Origin: Eudromia elegans
Taxonomy: Eukaryota; Chordata; Aves; Tinamiformes; Tinamidae
NCBI GenBank assembly: GCA_003342815.1
Contig: PTEX01000016.1
Span: 2,782,731 to 2,846,730 of the forward strand
Reading direction: 5' to 3'
Length of the DNA: 64,000 bases
Shown: in pieces, positions 1 to 12,378 of the stretch
Numbering within the stretch: position 1 is the stretch's first letter
How the letters are laid out: each line of letters starts with the position of its first letter
Position numbers and translations under genes: made by a program
The notes under the pieces: model-generated
Database searches by the model: none
What the model saw: the letters and a program-made list of their open reading frames with translations, nothing else
Told to the model about the DNA's origin: nothing

Positions 1-3000
1 CAGGGCAGAGCCAACAGAAGCATTTCTCACCCTGCTGTGCCAAGGGCTCCTCTCCTGTATCTGAGGGTGCGTGTGGTCCCTTGCCTGTCTCTGCAGACAT
101 AGCCCCAACTTCTTGTGACAAGAGGTTCTCAGAGTCCTTCCCAACTATTTTTACCTATCATAGGAGAATTTGCTTGTTCCTCTTAGAGAATGGTGAAAAA
201 GGCGTGAGAGGATGAGCAGCACTCAAGTGATTTTGTCTGTAACCTTGCCGCAAACATTTAGATTGAGTCAAGGAGCAGATGAGGTCTCACCAGGTCAGAC
301 AGCTCAGGGTTAGAGCCCTTCAAATACAGGTCAGAGCTGCTGCTATCTTGAGGTCAGACTAGGAGCCAAGTCCAGGTCAGATTCACTTTACCTCTCCAGT
401 TAAAATTGTTCGAAACTGGCCAGTGGATCCAACAGTTAGCAGGGAGCACTGATGGTGTGATCTCACATGGCAGGGACCCTCAGCAGACTGATGTCAGGGA
501 AGTGATTCTCAGTGCAAGATGATCTGCATCCTGGGCATGAAGAAAATGTGCAGTGTTCAGTATGGGGTTTGGCAGTAGCTAGCAATGAAGAAACTGGTAT
601 CCCTATGGGCTCTTGCAACCTGTGCTGAAGGTCACAGCAGGTCTGCTGGGCCTCCTTAAGCCAGCTACACTGAAGTGACAGAGGTAAATGGTCCTTGTCA
701 CTGCAAGTTTCTGTGGGAACTGAACTCCCTTAGAGAGGTCCGTGCACACCCAAATATGTGGCACTTGCACAACTGGACAAGCACAGTTGGGCTGCTGTAT
801 CCCAATCCATGGCTCCTGGGTTCCCTTAGCCCGAGTGAGTTATTCCCACTGAGCTCCCTCCCACCAGCACTGCCCTTCTGCAGCCCACAGACCCTGTTGT
901 TTTCCTTCATCCTTTCCTCCCTGTCTCCTGGCTATTCTGGTTGCCATCCTTGGCCCAGCAGCTAGGCACCACTAACTGTCGTTCCCGGTCATCTATGGCA
1001 TGGCAGCTTGTCTATGGGATGGCTAGGATTCACCCACTGTTCCCGGCCATCAGGGAGGAAAGGAATGATCAGTAAGGAGGATGAGGAGGGGACAAACAGC
1101 AAGTCTTTTCAGGGGAGAACAGAGAGAAGGAGATTAGAATTGATGCCTAAGGATGCTCCCCACTGCCCTTAGCACAAGCAAATCAACCTCCTGGATATCA
1201 CACTTTCTCAGGGAAAGAAGCCAGAATCAAGGCAGAGATGATACTGGTGAGGGTTTGGTGCTCTGGGGTGCCGGCGACAGTGAGGGACAGCCAGTGATGC
1301 CCGAGGGTGTGCAGCAAGGGGTTGCAGAGATGAGGTGACCTCAGCTCTGAAGGGCTCGGGAGAAAATGAGTCTGTCCCTCTTGCTGGAGAATTGTGGCAG
1401 GGTTGTAGGGGCCACCAGCTCAGCCTGCCAAGGGGATCAGAACGGCATTGTCCTGTGTTTTGTGGACATCCCCTGGACCTAGGAGCATGCCTGCCAACAG
1501 CCCCAGGACTGCAACTAGCCTGTAACCACTCTGTCACCATGAGGAATCCCATAGGGGAAGAAGGAACCTGCAGCTTCCAACTCAGTGACAGCAATCCCAG
1601 GAAAGCTAGCAATTGTCCTGCTCTCAGACAGGGTAGCTGCAAGGTTCCCTCATCCCCCAGGCTTTCTTCAGTGATTCCAGGTCCTTCATCTTTGGGTTTC
1701 ATAGGGCCTCAGAGCTCTGCTATTAAGTTTTACTCTGGAGTGATGTCGCAATGTCAACAGAGATAAAGATCACTGACCCTTATTCCTCTATGGGGAGTTC
1801 AAGTCTGTTCAAGTTCTTCTGCGCCTAACAGACAAGCTCCTGGAGGCTTATAAGAACAACGATAGGCAAACCTCAGCTATCTAGCATACCTAAACTAAGC
1901 ATTGCTTGGCATTGCTTGACAACAACACAAAATCGGGCTCTTCCTGAGTTCCTCACAGAGCATTGAACAGAAATGCCTTTGGCCTCATGAGCAAGGTTGC
2001 TGAAAGACAGAGGATCTCTTAGAAGCATCCAATACAGAAGCAAACAGGTCAGAGCAGCAGGACACGTTCAGAGCAGTAAGCATGGGGCAATATGTGAAAT
2101 GTCCAAGGAGAAAAGAGGTGAGAGTTGGAGCACCTGGCTGGTGAAGGTCCTAGCAAGGTGTTACAGAGGAAGATGTCCTTAGAGCCAGCCTGGGTGTGAA
2201 GGTACAACTAGGGCTGAAGAACCAGCACAGCTGTGATGACAGGGTTGACAAGGGCTTTCAGCCATATGTGGGGGAGAAGGAGCTGGATGTCAAGGTAATG
2301 AAACTCTTCCTAACCACCCCTTCACTATTCAAGGCCAACCTGAGCTTGTGCAACCTATATTCTGCAAGTCAGGCTTCCTTGCTGGAGGGGCAGCATCCCA
2401 CAGCCCTCATGGCTGCCAGCTCTGAATAGTGGTCCCAGCTGGGAACTGCTTGCAGCGCCTGCGGGCTCCATCTGACCTGGTCTGGGGGAAGCAGAGCTGT
2501 CTCAGAGCAAAATGTGGTTTATCCTCATTCCGCCAGCAATGCGGCATGACAAGGGGAAGCCCTTTCCAAGCCCTGTTTCAGGACTGCCTTCCTCCAGCTC
2601 CCACTAACCTTCTGACTGCTAGGGCTCGGCTTGCTCTACGCAAGTTGGTGCCTCATAAGCTTCCTCAAAGCTCCAAGAAAGCAAATGACCAGCAGCTCCT
2701 TTTAGACTCCTCTTAGAGGCATCCAGTCCTTGGCCTCAACCAGGCTCCCAGAGGTTAATGTGCTTGCATGGCCCAGCGGGCCGATGATGGGGCCAGTATA
2801 ACCATAGTGCCCGGAGGACACTGTCTGCACTCAGGGGCAGAAAGGGCCAACCATTATCCCCATGGAGAGAACTGCTGCTGAGAACATGGGAACGGCCCTG
2901 TGCCACGGCTTGTTTGTTTGTTTTTCAAAGTCCAAAAGAAGCAGATCAAAAAAATACCCAGCTCCCCACAGAATTCAAAGCCCACAGGCCTGGTTTTGTT

Positions 3001-3860
3001 AGCAACAAGCATGAAATTCACCAAAACTTCATGAAGCACCAAATGGAAAATGAGCTAATTCCACCAGCATTACTGTGGTGGAGGAAAGCAGCAAACATTA
3101 ACCAAGCAGCCTGGCCTCCGAGCAGGATGTACACAGGCTATTTTAGCACTGAGCATCAAAACCTCTCACAAAGCTTCTCACAAAAAGCTTGACATCTATA
3201 CAGCATTCTTACCACTTAGTCTTTGACTTTCTGGGGTAAAAACTCCTATTTGGCCCTTAGGACTTTGCTTATAGTGCAACTGTGGCCCTTGTGTCCAGCT
3301 ACCAGCCAAGGCAGAGAAAGGAAAGAGTCCCAACTTCTATTCACATTTTCTAAGCCTAGTACCTACCTTCTTAAATAACTTGTGTCCTTTGCTCCTTGCT
3401 TCTATTCTCTAATGACCACTGAATTTCAGACACACCATTAAGCTGTCCCACACCGCTGTTTACTTGAATGGCAAAGTGTATCTCCATTCTTCCCCTAAGT
3501 CCCTGGTGCTTGTATCCTCTGACAACGCCCTGGCTCAGTGTCAACGTGCTCTGACACTGCATACGGTTTTGATCACGCTTTCCCTCAGGTTTTAAACAGA
3601 TGAGCAAGAAACAAGGGGCAGGCATAGACAAAGAGATGGGGCAGAGCTCACATATGGGATAAAGGAGGTGGAAGGCTTCAAGTCCTGCTCTTAGCACCTC
3701 TAGGAAAGCCTCTCCAAAGGGAATATCAATAGAGGTATCAGGTAGACAGCAGAATGGGACATCCACCTGCAATGTCCTTTTTCTTCACTGGGATGAGCTT
3801 CAACCCTCCATACCTATCCTAGGTAGGCTTTCTTATCACAAACAAACAAAATGAGAGAAT

Positions 3861-3896
3861 AGAGAAAAAGAAAGAAAGAAAAAGAAAGAAACAAAC
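3861..3896. repeat. GAAA/AAAG purine microsatellite
   Basis: A run of imperfect AAAG/GAAA units follows an AACAAACAAA stretch. It is low-complexity sequence and probably length-polymorphic. Confidence 0.8.
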
Positions 3897-4726
3897 TCTG
3901 GAATGCGTGCTGGCAAGAGAAAGCTGTGGGGGAAAAAAATGTCCTCCTTTTCCCATCAGAATGTTGATTTTTCTCTATATTTATGTGCCAAAGATTTGGG
4001 CTGAGTCCTTGCCACAGCCAGCAAGGGGAATGCTGCTCTTGGTATGCTCAGCACTTGGCTTGTTTTGGGTTTCGGGTTTTATTTTGTTTAAAGGCTCCTC
4101 TTGAAGAGGATGGGAAGGTGGGGCTGGGGCCACACCTGCTCCCTGGCAAACTGCAATGCTTTTCTGTGGTACGACCGAGAAACACAGAGGCCCACATGCC
4201 ACAGGAGGGCTCCATGGGGATCAGCCATGTCTGTGCCCCAGCCTCCACCAGTGACCCTCACTGTCTGGAGCAGCCTTGAGGCTGCCCATGCCGAATTGTC
4301 CATCTCTGAGGCCACCCCAACCACGCACACTTTGAAGCCCAGTGATGTGTTTGTTCCCTTGTTTCAAACCAGCAGATTTGGGCATGTCTTTGATGCAGGA
4401 TCACAATTTGGGTGTTAAATTTAGATGCACTTTTTAGGCTCTGATTAGAGATGCAACCAAGTGTTTACGCGCTCTGCAGGGAGTTTACATCTCAAGGGCT
4501 GAGGGTGAAGCCCCTTGAGGCTTTCTGATCTTCTACTAATGATTAGGAGAGGAGTCTGAGTCACCACATAATGATGTACTGGTATTTCCCTCCTTGGGAG
4601 CATTCCTTGCCTGGTGCTCTCCATCCTGTTGCTGGGCTTTCTGAGGAGATCTGCAGCCCAACAGCAGACACACACATGCCTCCCACCTGCACTTGGCTCT
4701 AGGAGGACCTCTGCATGCAGGGAGGT

Positions 4727-4789
4727 CATAAAAGAGAGAAGCAGAGAGCTTTCTTGAAGAAGAAACAGGAGCAGCAATGTCTAAGCCTG
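4727..4789 (+). promoter_or_regulatory. Candidate TATA promoter with short first exon for FAT2
   Basis: CATAAAAG at 4727-4734 is TATA-like. About 30 bases downstream begins a short stretch that ends in a good splice donor, CCTG|GTGAGC, with the exon ending at 4789. This arrangement could be the non-coding first exon that joins the acceptor at 9095/9096. Against it, an ATG at 4777 would open a frame that overlaps the FAT2 start out of frame, and TATA-like strings are common by chance. No transcript evidence is available. Confidence 0.2.
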
Positions 4790-7700
4790 GTGAGCTGAGG
4801 AACCCGTGGCAGATAAAGGTGTCCAGTGCATGCAGCTGGTCTGGTAACCCTGAACCCTTGCTACAGGTCCCATGGGATGTGTACTAATTGCATTCAGCAG
4901 GAGGACGTGGAACAAAACAGCTCAGACAACCACTGAAGAACCTCTTAGTCTACGGGCAGAAGCTACCGTACGTGCAACTCATTTCATCAAGTTTTGAGGC
5001 AGAGATCCTTGACATTGCAAGGACCCTTGAGCTTGGCAGTGCCGCCTCTCCCTGGCAGCCCTGCTCCCACTCGCCTCTGGTGTTTTAAGTGCTCATTTTC
5101 TTGATATCTGCAGCCTTCCCACACACACACTACAACTCACAGAAACTCTTCTCCTTTCAGGGATCATTACCGATACCTTCCAGGGAATGGTTCCAACAAG
5201 GCTTTCCCTGGAGCTGAGGCAAAGCTCTGTTTAACCAGTTTTATCCCCCGTACAGAGCATTGTGTCCTATTTCTCTTCTGAGCTTCAACAGAGCCTTTAG
5301 AGATGTCCCACTCCCACTTCTGCATTGTTTTGCACAATGTGCAAAAAAGCGTGCATAAACGTGTTGTAAAAGATGCCAGAAAAAGGAGACAAAGCAAGGG
5401 ATGCAGAGTCACTCCTGTGAGATCTATTAATCTCCAAACTATATTAAAACCAGGCTGGAGAAACAGACACAAGACACCCAATATGCCAATGTTTCCCAGA
5501 GATAACGATAACCTAGAAAAAAATAAACTTCAGTACTCAGTGCTGGCTTGCAGAAACTATCAGACTGGAGCCACCAGTTGGCTGCACCTTCAGCCGGGGT
5601 ACATCCTTCTACACCCAAAGGGAATGCTGGGCTTAGCTGAGTCCTGGCAGCAGGACAGGTGAACCCATCCCCAGGATGGGAAGCTAGGAGGTCTCCTGGA
5701 GGCCCCATGACACTCAAATAGAATAGGACAGCTTTTCAGTAAGACTACTGCCACCAACCCTCTCCATCTCATTCTTTCTACCAAAGTATAAACTGAGAGG
5801 AAATGCCCAGGAAGGGAAGAAAAAAAGGACACAGAACTGTTACTGATATAATGATCTTCCTACAAGCTCAGATTCAGAACTTCATGATTTATACACACAA
5901 AGGCAATTGCTACCACAAATATTTCAGAGAGTTTTCTATAAATTATTCTAAGAACTGATTAACTTGAGATAGAAAAGCTTTAATAGTGCTGTGGGCCATA
6001 CCATAGAAAGTAAGTCATTTATTATTATAGTTAAGAAAAACATCCTTTAGTTTATTCTATCGTTTAGTCATTTCTTCCCCTAATAAATCCTACAGGTCTT
6101 TTTACCTCTTCCTGCCCCAAAGCAAAACGATATATATAGCGGTAGTTACCACTCTGCAATGTTTGGAAGCTTTCCTTGTAATTTCTAGGCCCAAAAGAAT
6201 ATCAAACTGATAAAGGCGGCTGGTGTATGGAAAATAAAAGGGGCTCTGCAAGGTGACCTCCATCTTTTATGAGGCAGTAGGCAGAAGCCCTAGCTTAAGG
6301 AACACGCATCCTTTCAGAGACAAAATAGCAATAATTTCATAGCTGAGCTTGTGGTTCGGTTGCGAACCAACATGAGAACAAACTGGAGGAATCTTCAGCA
6401 CATCAGGAGAGCAAAATCATTAGTATACTGGTTGACTGAATTTTGATCCTCCATTCATGAACATGGGTGCTTTGGTCTTTAGTAGGAACTGCATTGACAG
6501 GGGTAGGATTTGCCAGCAATATTGGGGTAGAAATCATCCTAGTAGGTTCATATGCAGTAATAGAGGTGATGAAATAGCATGTCTCAGAGAACAGGCAGGT
6601 GCCAGCGGGGGACAGGAAGGGGTCTCTGGACAAACACTGATGCTTGGGTGTGGGTCCTGCTGGAAAGAGAAACTTAAACTTCACGAGCTGTTTGTGATGT
6701 CTATTATAAAATTCCCCCTAAGTTCTCTCTGTGCCTTTTGCTTTTCCAGAGCTCACTTTTCAGAGGAAATGAGGCTTCTGTCTCATGCCCCATCTATATA
6801 ATTACTCTCTGACCCTCATAATGACTGTTGAACCCATTGATCGCTTTCAACTCAGCTTGTAATTGAGAAAAAAGCTCTCAGAAATATGAGATCATGACAG
6901 GGCTTGTAAAATGGCTGGCAGGGCAGAGGAGCAAAACCTTGCCGATGACCCATAGAGGAAAAAGACCATCAAAAATGAAGCCCATCTTCTAAATCAGGGA
7001 AACTACCAGCTAGAGTCAGTTTAAGGACATTCCAGGAGAAATTTAGAAGAAAGTTTGCATTGTGTTAAATGCCAGAGAACCCACTCCTTGCTCAAGGTTA
7101 TCCTCCCATATTGAATTGCTGGTGCCCAAGAAGGCATGTGTTCTAGCTTTAGCTTTTCTTGTGGTTGTGGAGTTCATAACATCTCTGCCTTGTGGCTTCT
7201 CTGATGTCTCATAAAAGATGAGTTCACACTGCCATTTCAGAACAATTCAATTAAAAAGTCAATTAGCCCCAGATACAAAGCGATCAGCTTCATTAACTCT
7301 GTTCTTCATAGAACAACACTGCATTTTGTTGATATTTTATTCTGCTGTCTTATTCTACTCTGAACTGCATGTCACTTTTCCTGCTCCACAGTCTTAGTAG
7401 ACACGCGCACACACAGCACGCATACATCTTCTTTCTAGGTTCATCAGTTGAAAATGTTGGAAGGGAGCAGCTCTGGGCAAGTTCTTGCATGCCACAAAAC
7501 TCTCAAGCCCTGTTAGGTAACAAGCAGATCTTTTAAGAACATGGTTTCCAACTCCTCAGAAGGAACTGCAAGTCTTTCTGGATCAGCTAACCCCCTCTTC
7601 CATGATTTTCTTTCATTTGCTTTGAATTGAGAATTATGTTGTATTTCCTAGAAGTGAAATGATGTCATCATACAAATAAGCCTGAACTTTGTCATGTATG

Positions 7701-9095
7701 GAAAAATAAATTTGCAGTAATTTCTTTGTAAACGCTGGTATTTGCACTAAGATCCCAGTGACATAGGCCGTAACTCAGCTTCAGACTGTCTGTTGCAAAA
7801 AGCAATGACCACAAATGGGGAGATTACTACATAATTAGCATTTATTTACTAAAGAAGAAGGGGTTTGAGAAAAGTATGAAATTCATAGCTTTGTATTTTT
7901 GAGTAATTGGGTAATTCTTTGAGACAATATGACAGATTGTTGGCTAGGTTCTGATAATTTGTTCCTAACATTTGACTTGAGTTAGAAATTGAACTAGTTT
8001 GGTCTTTTAAAGAGATGAGTCTTGAAAAAGTGTCTGGAAAAACAAGTCTTCCCTGTTTAAATTAGGAATGTGCCAAATGACTGGCAGGTACATGATATAT
8101 AATTTAAATTTAAAAGAGGAAGAAACAGTTCTAGATAAAGATCTTCAGGGATATCTAGGTGAAATATATGCACCTATATTTAGCTCATCCTCCTTTTCAA
8201 CCCCCTAATGCACATATAGGAGCATATACTTAGCTTTTGAAAAGAACAAGCCTTGATCCTTTAACAAGCCCTACAAATATCACTAATAAAGATATGGCCT
8301 TGTTAATGCCATATGTGCTCCATAATTCCTTCTATGATATCAGATTCATGTCTTTGATAGACTGTGAATATGGTAGAATACAGTTGTCATGAAATGTTAG
8401 GGAATGAAGTTGATTCATGGATGGCAGACTCTCCACCAGAATTCAGACCCTGGGGATTGTCCATGAGAAGGGAGGAATCAGAGAAATTATTCAAAAAAGG
8501 AAGGTTTCAAAGTGATGTGCTAGAAACCAGATCTTTAAAGCAAAAGAAAGCAGGAGGCCAGGATCAGACCTGCAGATGAGAAGAATTTTGCTTTGAGATA
8601 CCACTGATTAAGGCCTGGCTAGAACTGTTGAAAAGTCCATGTTGTAGAGCTGGCCCTATAGAAGGAACTTGCACAATGTAGGAAGTTAGAAGAGAAACTT
8701 CTGCATTTCTTCCAGAGAGGAGAAAAGATTGATGTAGGAGGGGAAGGGGAAAGGGAAGAAAAGCTTAAAGAGACACCAAGTCACAGTTCGTTGGTTGGCT
8801 CTTGAAAATTATTTGTAAGAGCTTTGTGGAGAGACGAGAAGATGGAGACAGGAGGAAGAAATCAGAGGTGGGGTTTGGGTTAGGGCTATGGAGTTCAAAT
8901 GTACAGTTTGACGAGGGAGAAGGCACAATAGAAAGGAGAACGCACTAAGCTAACGACCAGGGCAGCAAAGGACAGAAGGGAGGGAGCAGAGAGTCAAAAA
9001 CTGTTTCTATGTGACTTTAACACACTAGGCCTAACAAAAATGTCCCCACTCCATATGTGCCAGAATTACAAATGTTCTTCCTCTATTCCCTGCAG

Positions 9096-12000
9096 GATCC
9101 AAGGAGACACCACACCATGGAAGTCACTACCAAGAGGCACTTCCTGAGTTTTGCTGTTTTCCTAATGCACTGCATGGCCCGCGAGGCAAACTCCGAGAAA
9201 GGCAACACTTCCCCTCTGCACTTCACCCACTTCTTCTATAATGCCACTATCTATGAAAATTCAGCTCCCAAGACCTATGTGGACAGCTATGTCAAAATGG
9301 GTATTTACAAGACAGATCCTGAGTGGGACATCAGATATAGAATAGTATCTGGGGACAGCAGTGGTCTCTTTAAAACCGAGGAACATGTGATTGGCGATTT
9401 CTGCTTCTTGAGAATAAGAACTAGAAGCAGCAACACAGCACTTTTAAACCGTGAAGTCAAAGATAACTATATGTTAATAATCAAGGCCACAGAGAACAAT
9501 TTTGCCTATGAAGCTTGGGCCAAAGTCTTGATCCACATTCTGGACAGAAATGACTTAAAACCTCTCTTTTCACCCCCTTCCTACAAAGTGTCCATCAGAG
9601 AAGACACTCCTATGAAAACAGCGATTGTCACACTCAGTGCCACAGATGCTGATGCTGGCCAGAATGCAGAGTTCTATTATGCACTCGACACCAAGACTGA
9701 CTTGTTCACTGTCCACCCCACCACAGGAGTGGTTATGACCACAGGTAGGCTGAACAGCACCCATCGAGGTACGCATCACCTGCAAGTTTGGGCTGTGGAC
9801 AGAATGAGAAAGATCACAGAGGGTAACGGCTTTGGGAACCTGGCTACTCTCATGATCCAAGTGGAGCCATCTGCCAGGAAGCCTCCCTCTATCTCCTCAG
9901 TAAAGGTGATACCACCTGACTTAGCTGAAGATCTTTATGTAACATTGTTTGTAGAAAGTGGTGACTCCAAAGCAGGGATAGATACAGTTGACATAGTGGA
10001 CGGAGATGTGGGAAGGCATTTCAAAGCTATCAGATCCTACTTTGGGAGCAATGAGTTCATGATTGTTTCAACTAAAGATGTCAACTGGCTACTATACCCT
10101 TTTGGCTTCAATCTCAGTGTTCAAGCCAAGGACAAGAGCAAACCACCACTCTTCTCCCCTGTTAGAGTTATCCATATACCTCCTTCCAAGTATGTCTCTG
10201 CCAGATTTGAGAAAGAAGTGTACCGGGTCCAGCTCAGTGAATTTTCCCCACCTGGAAGCCAAGTTGCTATGGTAAAGATTACACCAGTCTTCCCAAATCT
10301 TAAATACATTTTGAGACCCACTCCTGACAGCACAGGCTTTAAAATCAATCCTCACACTGGGCTAATAACTACAGTCAGAGCAATAGACTTCCGTGAGCAA
10401 TCTCAGTTTGAACTTGAAGTTACAACTACTAACAGCCACACATCTACGACTGTTGTCATTGACATCATTGATTGCAACAATCACGCTCCAAGTTTTAGTC
10501 ACTCTTCATACCGTGGGACCTTTGATGAAAATGTTCCTCCAGGTACCAGTGTCCTAACAGTAAGGGCTACAGATGAAGACGAAGGAGACAATGGCTTTGT
10601 GACCTACACCATAGCTAACCAGAAATCAGTTCCATTTGTCATTGACCCATATTCTGGCATTATTTCCACCTCCAAGTCAATGGACTATGAGCTAATGCAG
10701 AGATGGTATCATCTGCGAGTGTGGGCATCAGATTGGGGTTCACCCTTCCGCCATCAAACGGAAGTGTACGTCTCCCTCATGCTCAGCAACATCAATGACA
10801 ATGCTCCTGTGTTCGAGAAAGCAAGCTGCAGTGGCACCATCCCTCGGGACTTTCCTGTTGGGAACCCTGTGGTCACAGTATCTGCAATTGACAGTGATGA
10901 GCTACAACATATCAAATATGAAATCAAGTCTGGCAACGAGCTACGGCATTTTGAACTGAATCCTGTCTCTGGAGTCATCTCCCTCAGAATCTCTCTCAGA
11001 GATCTTCCTCCTGAGCAGCCACTTTTCTACTCTTTGAAAATTACTGCAACAGATGGAGAGAACTATGCTTTGCCCATGTCTGTAAATATCACTGTGGTCA
11101 GCCAAGGTCTTCCAGACAAAATGAAGTGTGAGGAAACAGGAGTATTGAAACAACTGACAGAGACTATCATACACTCTATTGAGTCTCAATCTCAAGGCCA
11201 CGGGCAGGAGGATGAGACATCTTTGAATTTGCACCTTGTAAACCATAATGCTCCGAAGTTTGATGATAGTTTTCCACGATCTATTGATATCATAGAGACT
11301 GTTTCTATCAATTCAACTATTGCTGATCTCTCAGCTGTCGATCCCGATACTGGTTTTAATGGGAAATTGGTCTATGTTATCTCAGATGGAAATGATGACA
11401 GTTGCTTTACCATTGATCTGGAAACTGGTCTCCTTCAAGTTCTTTCTCCTTTAGATCATGAAAAAAACAGTTTCTACATTCTTAATATTACTGTATATGA
11501 TCTTGGCACTCCACAAAAATCATCTTGGAAACTCCTGGCTGTGAATGTGCTGGATGTCAATGATAACACTCCTAAGTTCTCACAAGCTGCCTACTGGGTG
11601 ACGATACCAGAACATGTAGCAATAGGAACAACAATAGCTCAGCTGAAAGCAGAAGACGTTGATTCGGATGATAATGGGAGAGTAAAATATTCTCTCCTAA
11701 CCCCCACTGATAAGTTTGTCATTAACAGTGCCACTGGAGAAGTGACTGTTTCAGGTGCTCTCGATAGAGAACTATGGCCTTGCTATGCGCTGAAAGTAGA
11801 AGCTAGGGACCAGCCCAAAACAGGCTATCAGCTTTTCTCAGTTACAGATCTCTTTGTAACTCTAGAGGATGTAAATGACAACACCCCACACTGCATCCCA
11901 GCCCTGAACAGTGTGAAGGTCCCAGAGGACCTGCCTGTGGGAACCATTCTGCTGTTTATGGAGGCTTTTGACCCAGATATTGGCTCTGGGGGAGAAGTGA

Positions 12001-12378
12001 GATACAGCCTCATTAATGATGAAGAGATGATGTTCCGTGTGGATAAGCTAACAGGGGCTCTCCGTTTGGAGAAAGAACTGGATTATGAGAAGAAGGACTC
12101 TTACAATCTTACTGTGCAGGTCAGTGACGGCGGGAAGCCCTTCTCTCGCTCTTCCCTCTGCCACATGGAAGTGAACGTCCTTGATGTCAACGAGAACTTG
12201 CACCCGCCACGCTTTGCCTCCTTTGTCTTCAAAGGCTCAGTGCAGGAGAACAGCCCTGAGGGCACATCAGTGATTATGGTCACAGCAAAGGATATTGATA
12301 AGGGGAAAGATGGAGAGGTTCAATATTTCCTCAGAGAGGGCACTGGGCTGTCACTCTTCAGCATTGAAAAGGATACAG
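9096..12378 (+). CDS. FAT2: FAT2 coding exon 1 (CDS from 9117)
   Basis: Residues 1-1088. It holds 21 bases of 5' UTR, the signal peptide (hydrophobic [13 protein letters not shown]), about nine full cadherin repeats and the start of a tenth. Calcium motifs are visible as DVNDNTP and DVNENLHPP. The third repeat (about 9888-10190) lacks the usual DxD and LDRE signatures, and repeats 6 and 7 are separated by a long non-cadherin linker. Donor ACAG|GTAATG, phase 1. Confidence 0.95.

Larger units (their letters stand above)
1..9095. other. FAT2 5' flank or 5' non-coding intron, no coding exon seen
   Basis: No open frame here resembles a known protein, and no CpG-rich promoter is visible. FAT2 in mammals has a non-coding first exon, so this stretch should be upstream flank, intron 1, or both. 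Seen directly: a short purine microsatellite (3861-3896), a TATA-like candidate promoter (4727-4789), and AT-rich sequence around 5850-8350. The acceptor that closes the region is CTATTCCCTGCAG, ending at 9095, 21 bases before the FAT2 start codon. Confidence 0.6.

Noticed and set aside
1208-1766. Open frames of 143 and 164 codons on opposite strands
   Set aside because: No start context, domain, repeat or family resemblance. They are overlapping frames in moderately GC-rich DNA, consistent with chance.
9057-9116. In-frame ATG upstream of the FAT2 start
   Set aside because: It lies before the splice acceptor TATTCCCTGCAG at 9095, so it is intronic; the ATG at 9117 has a strong context and starts a signal peptide.
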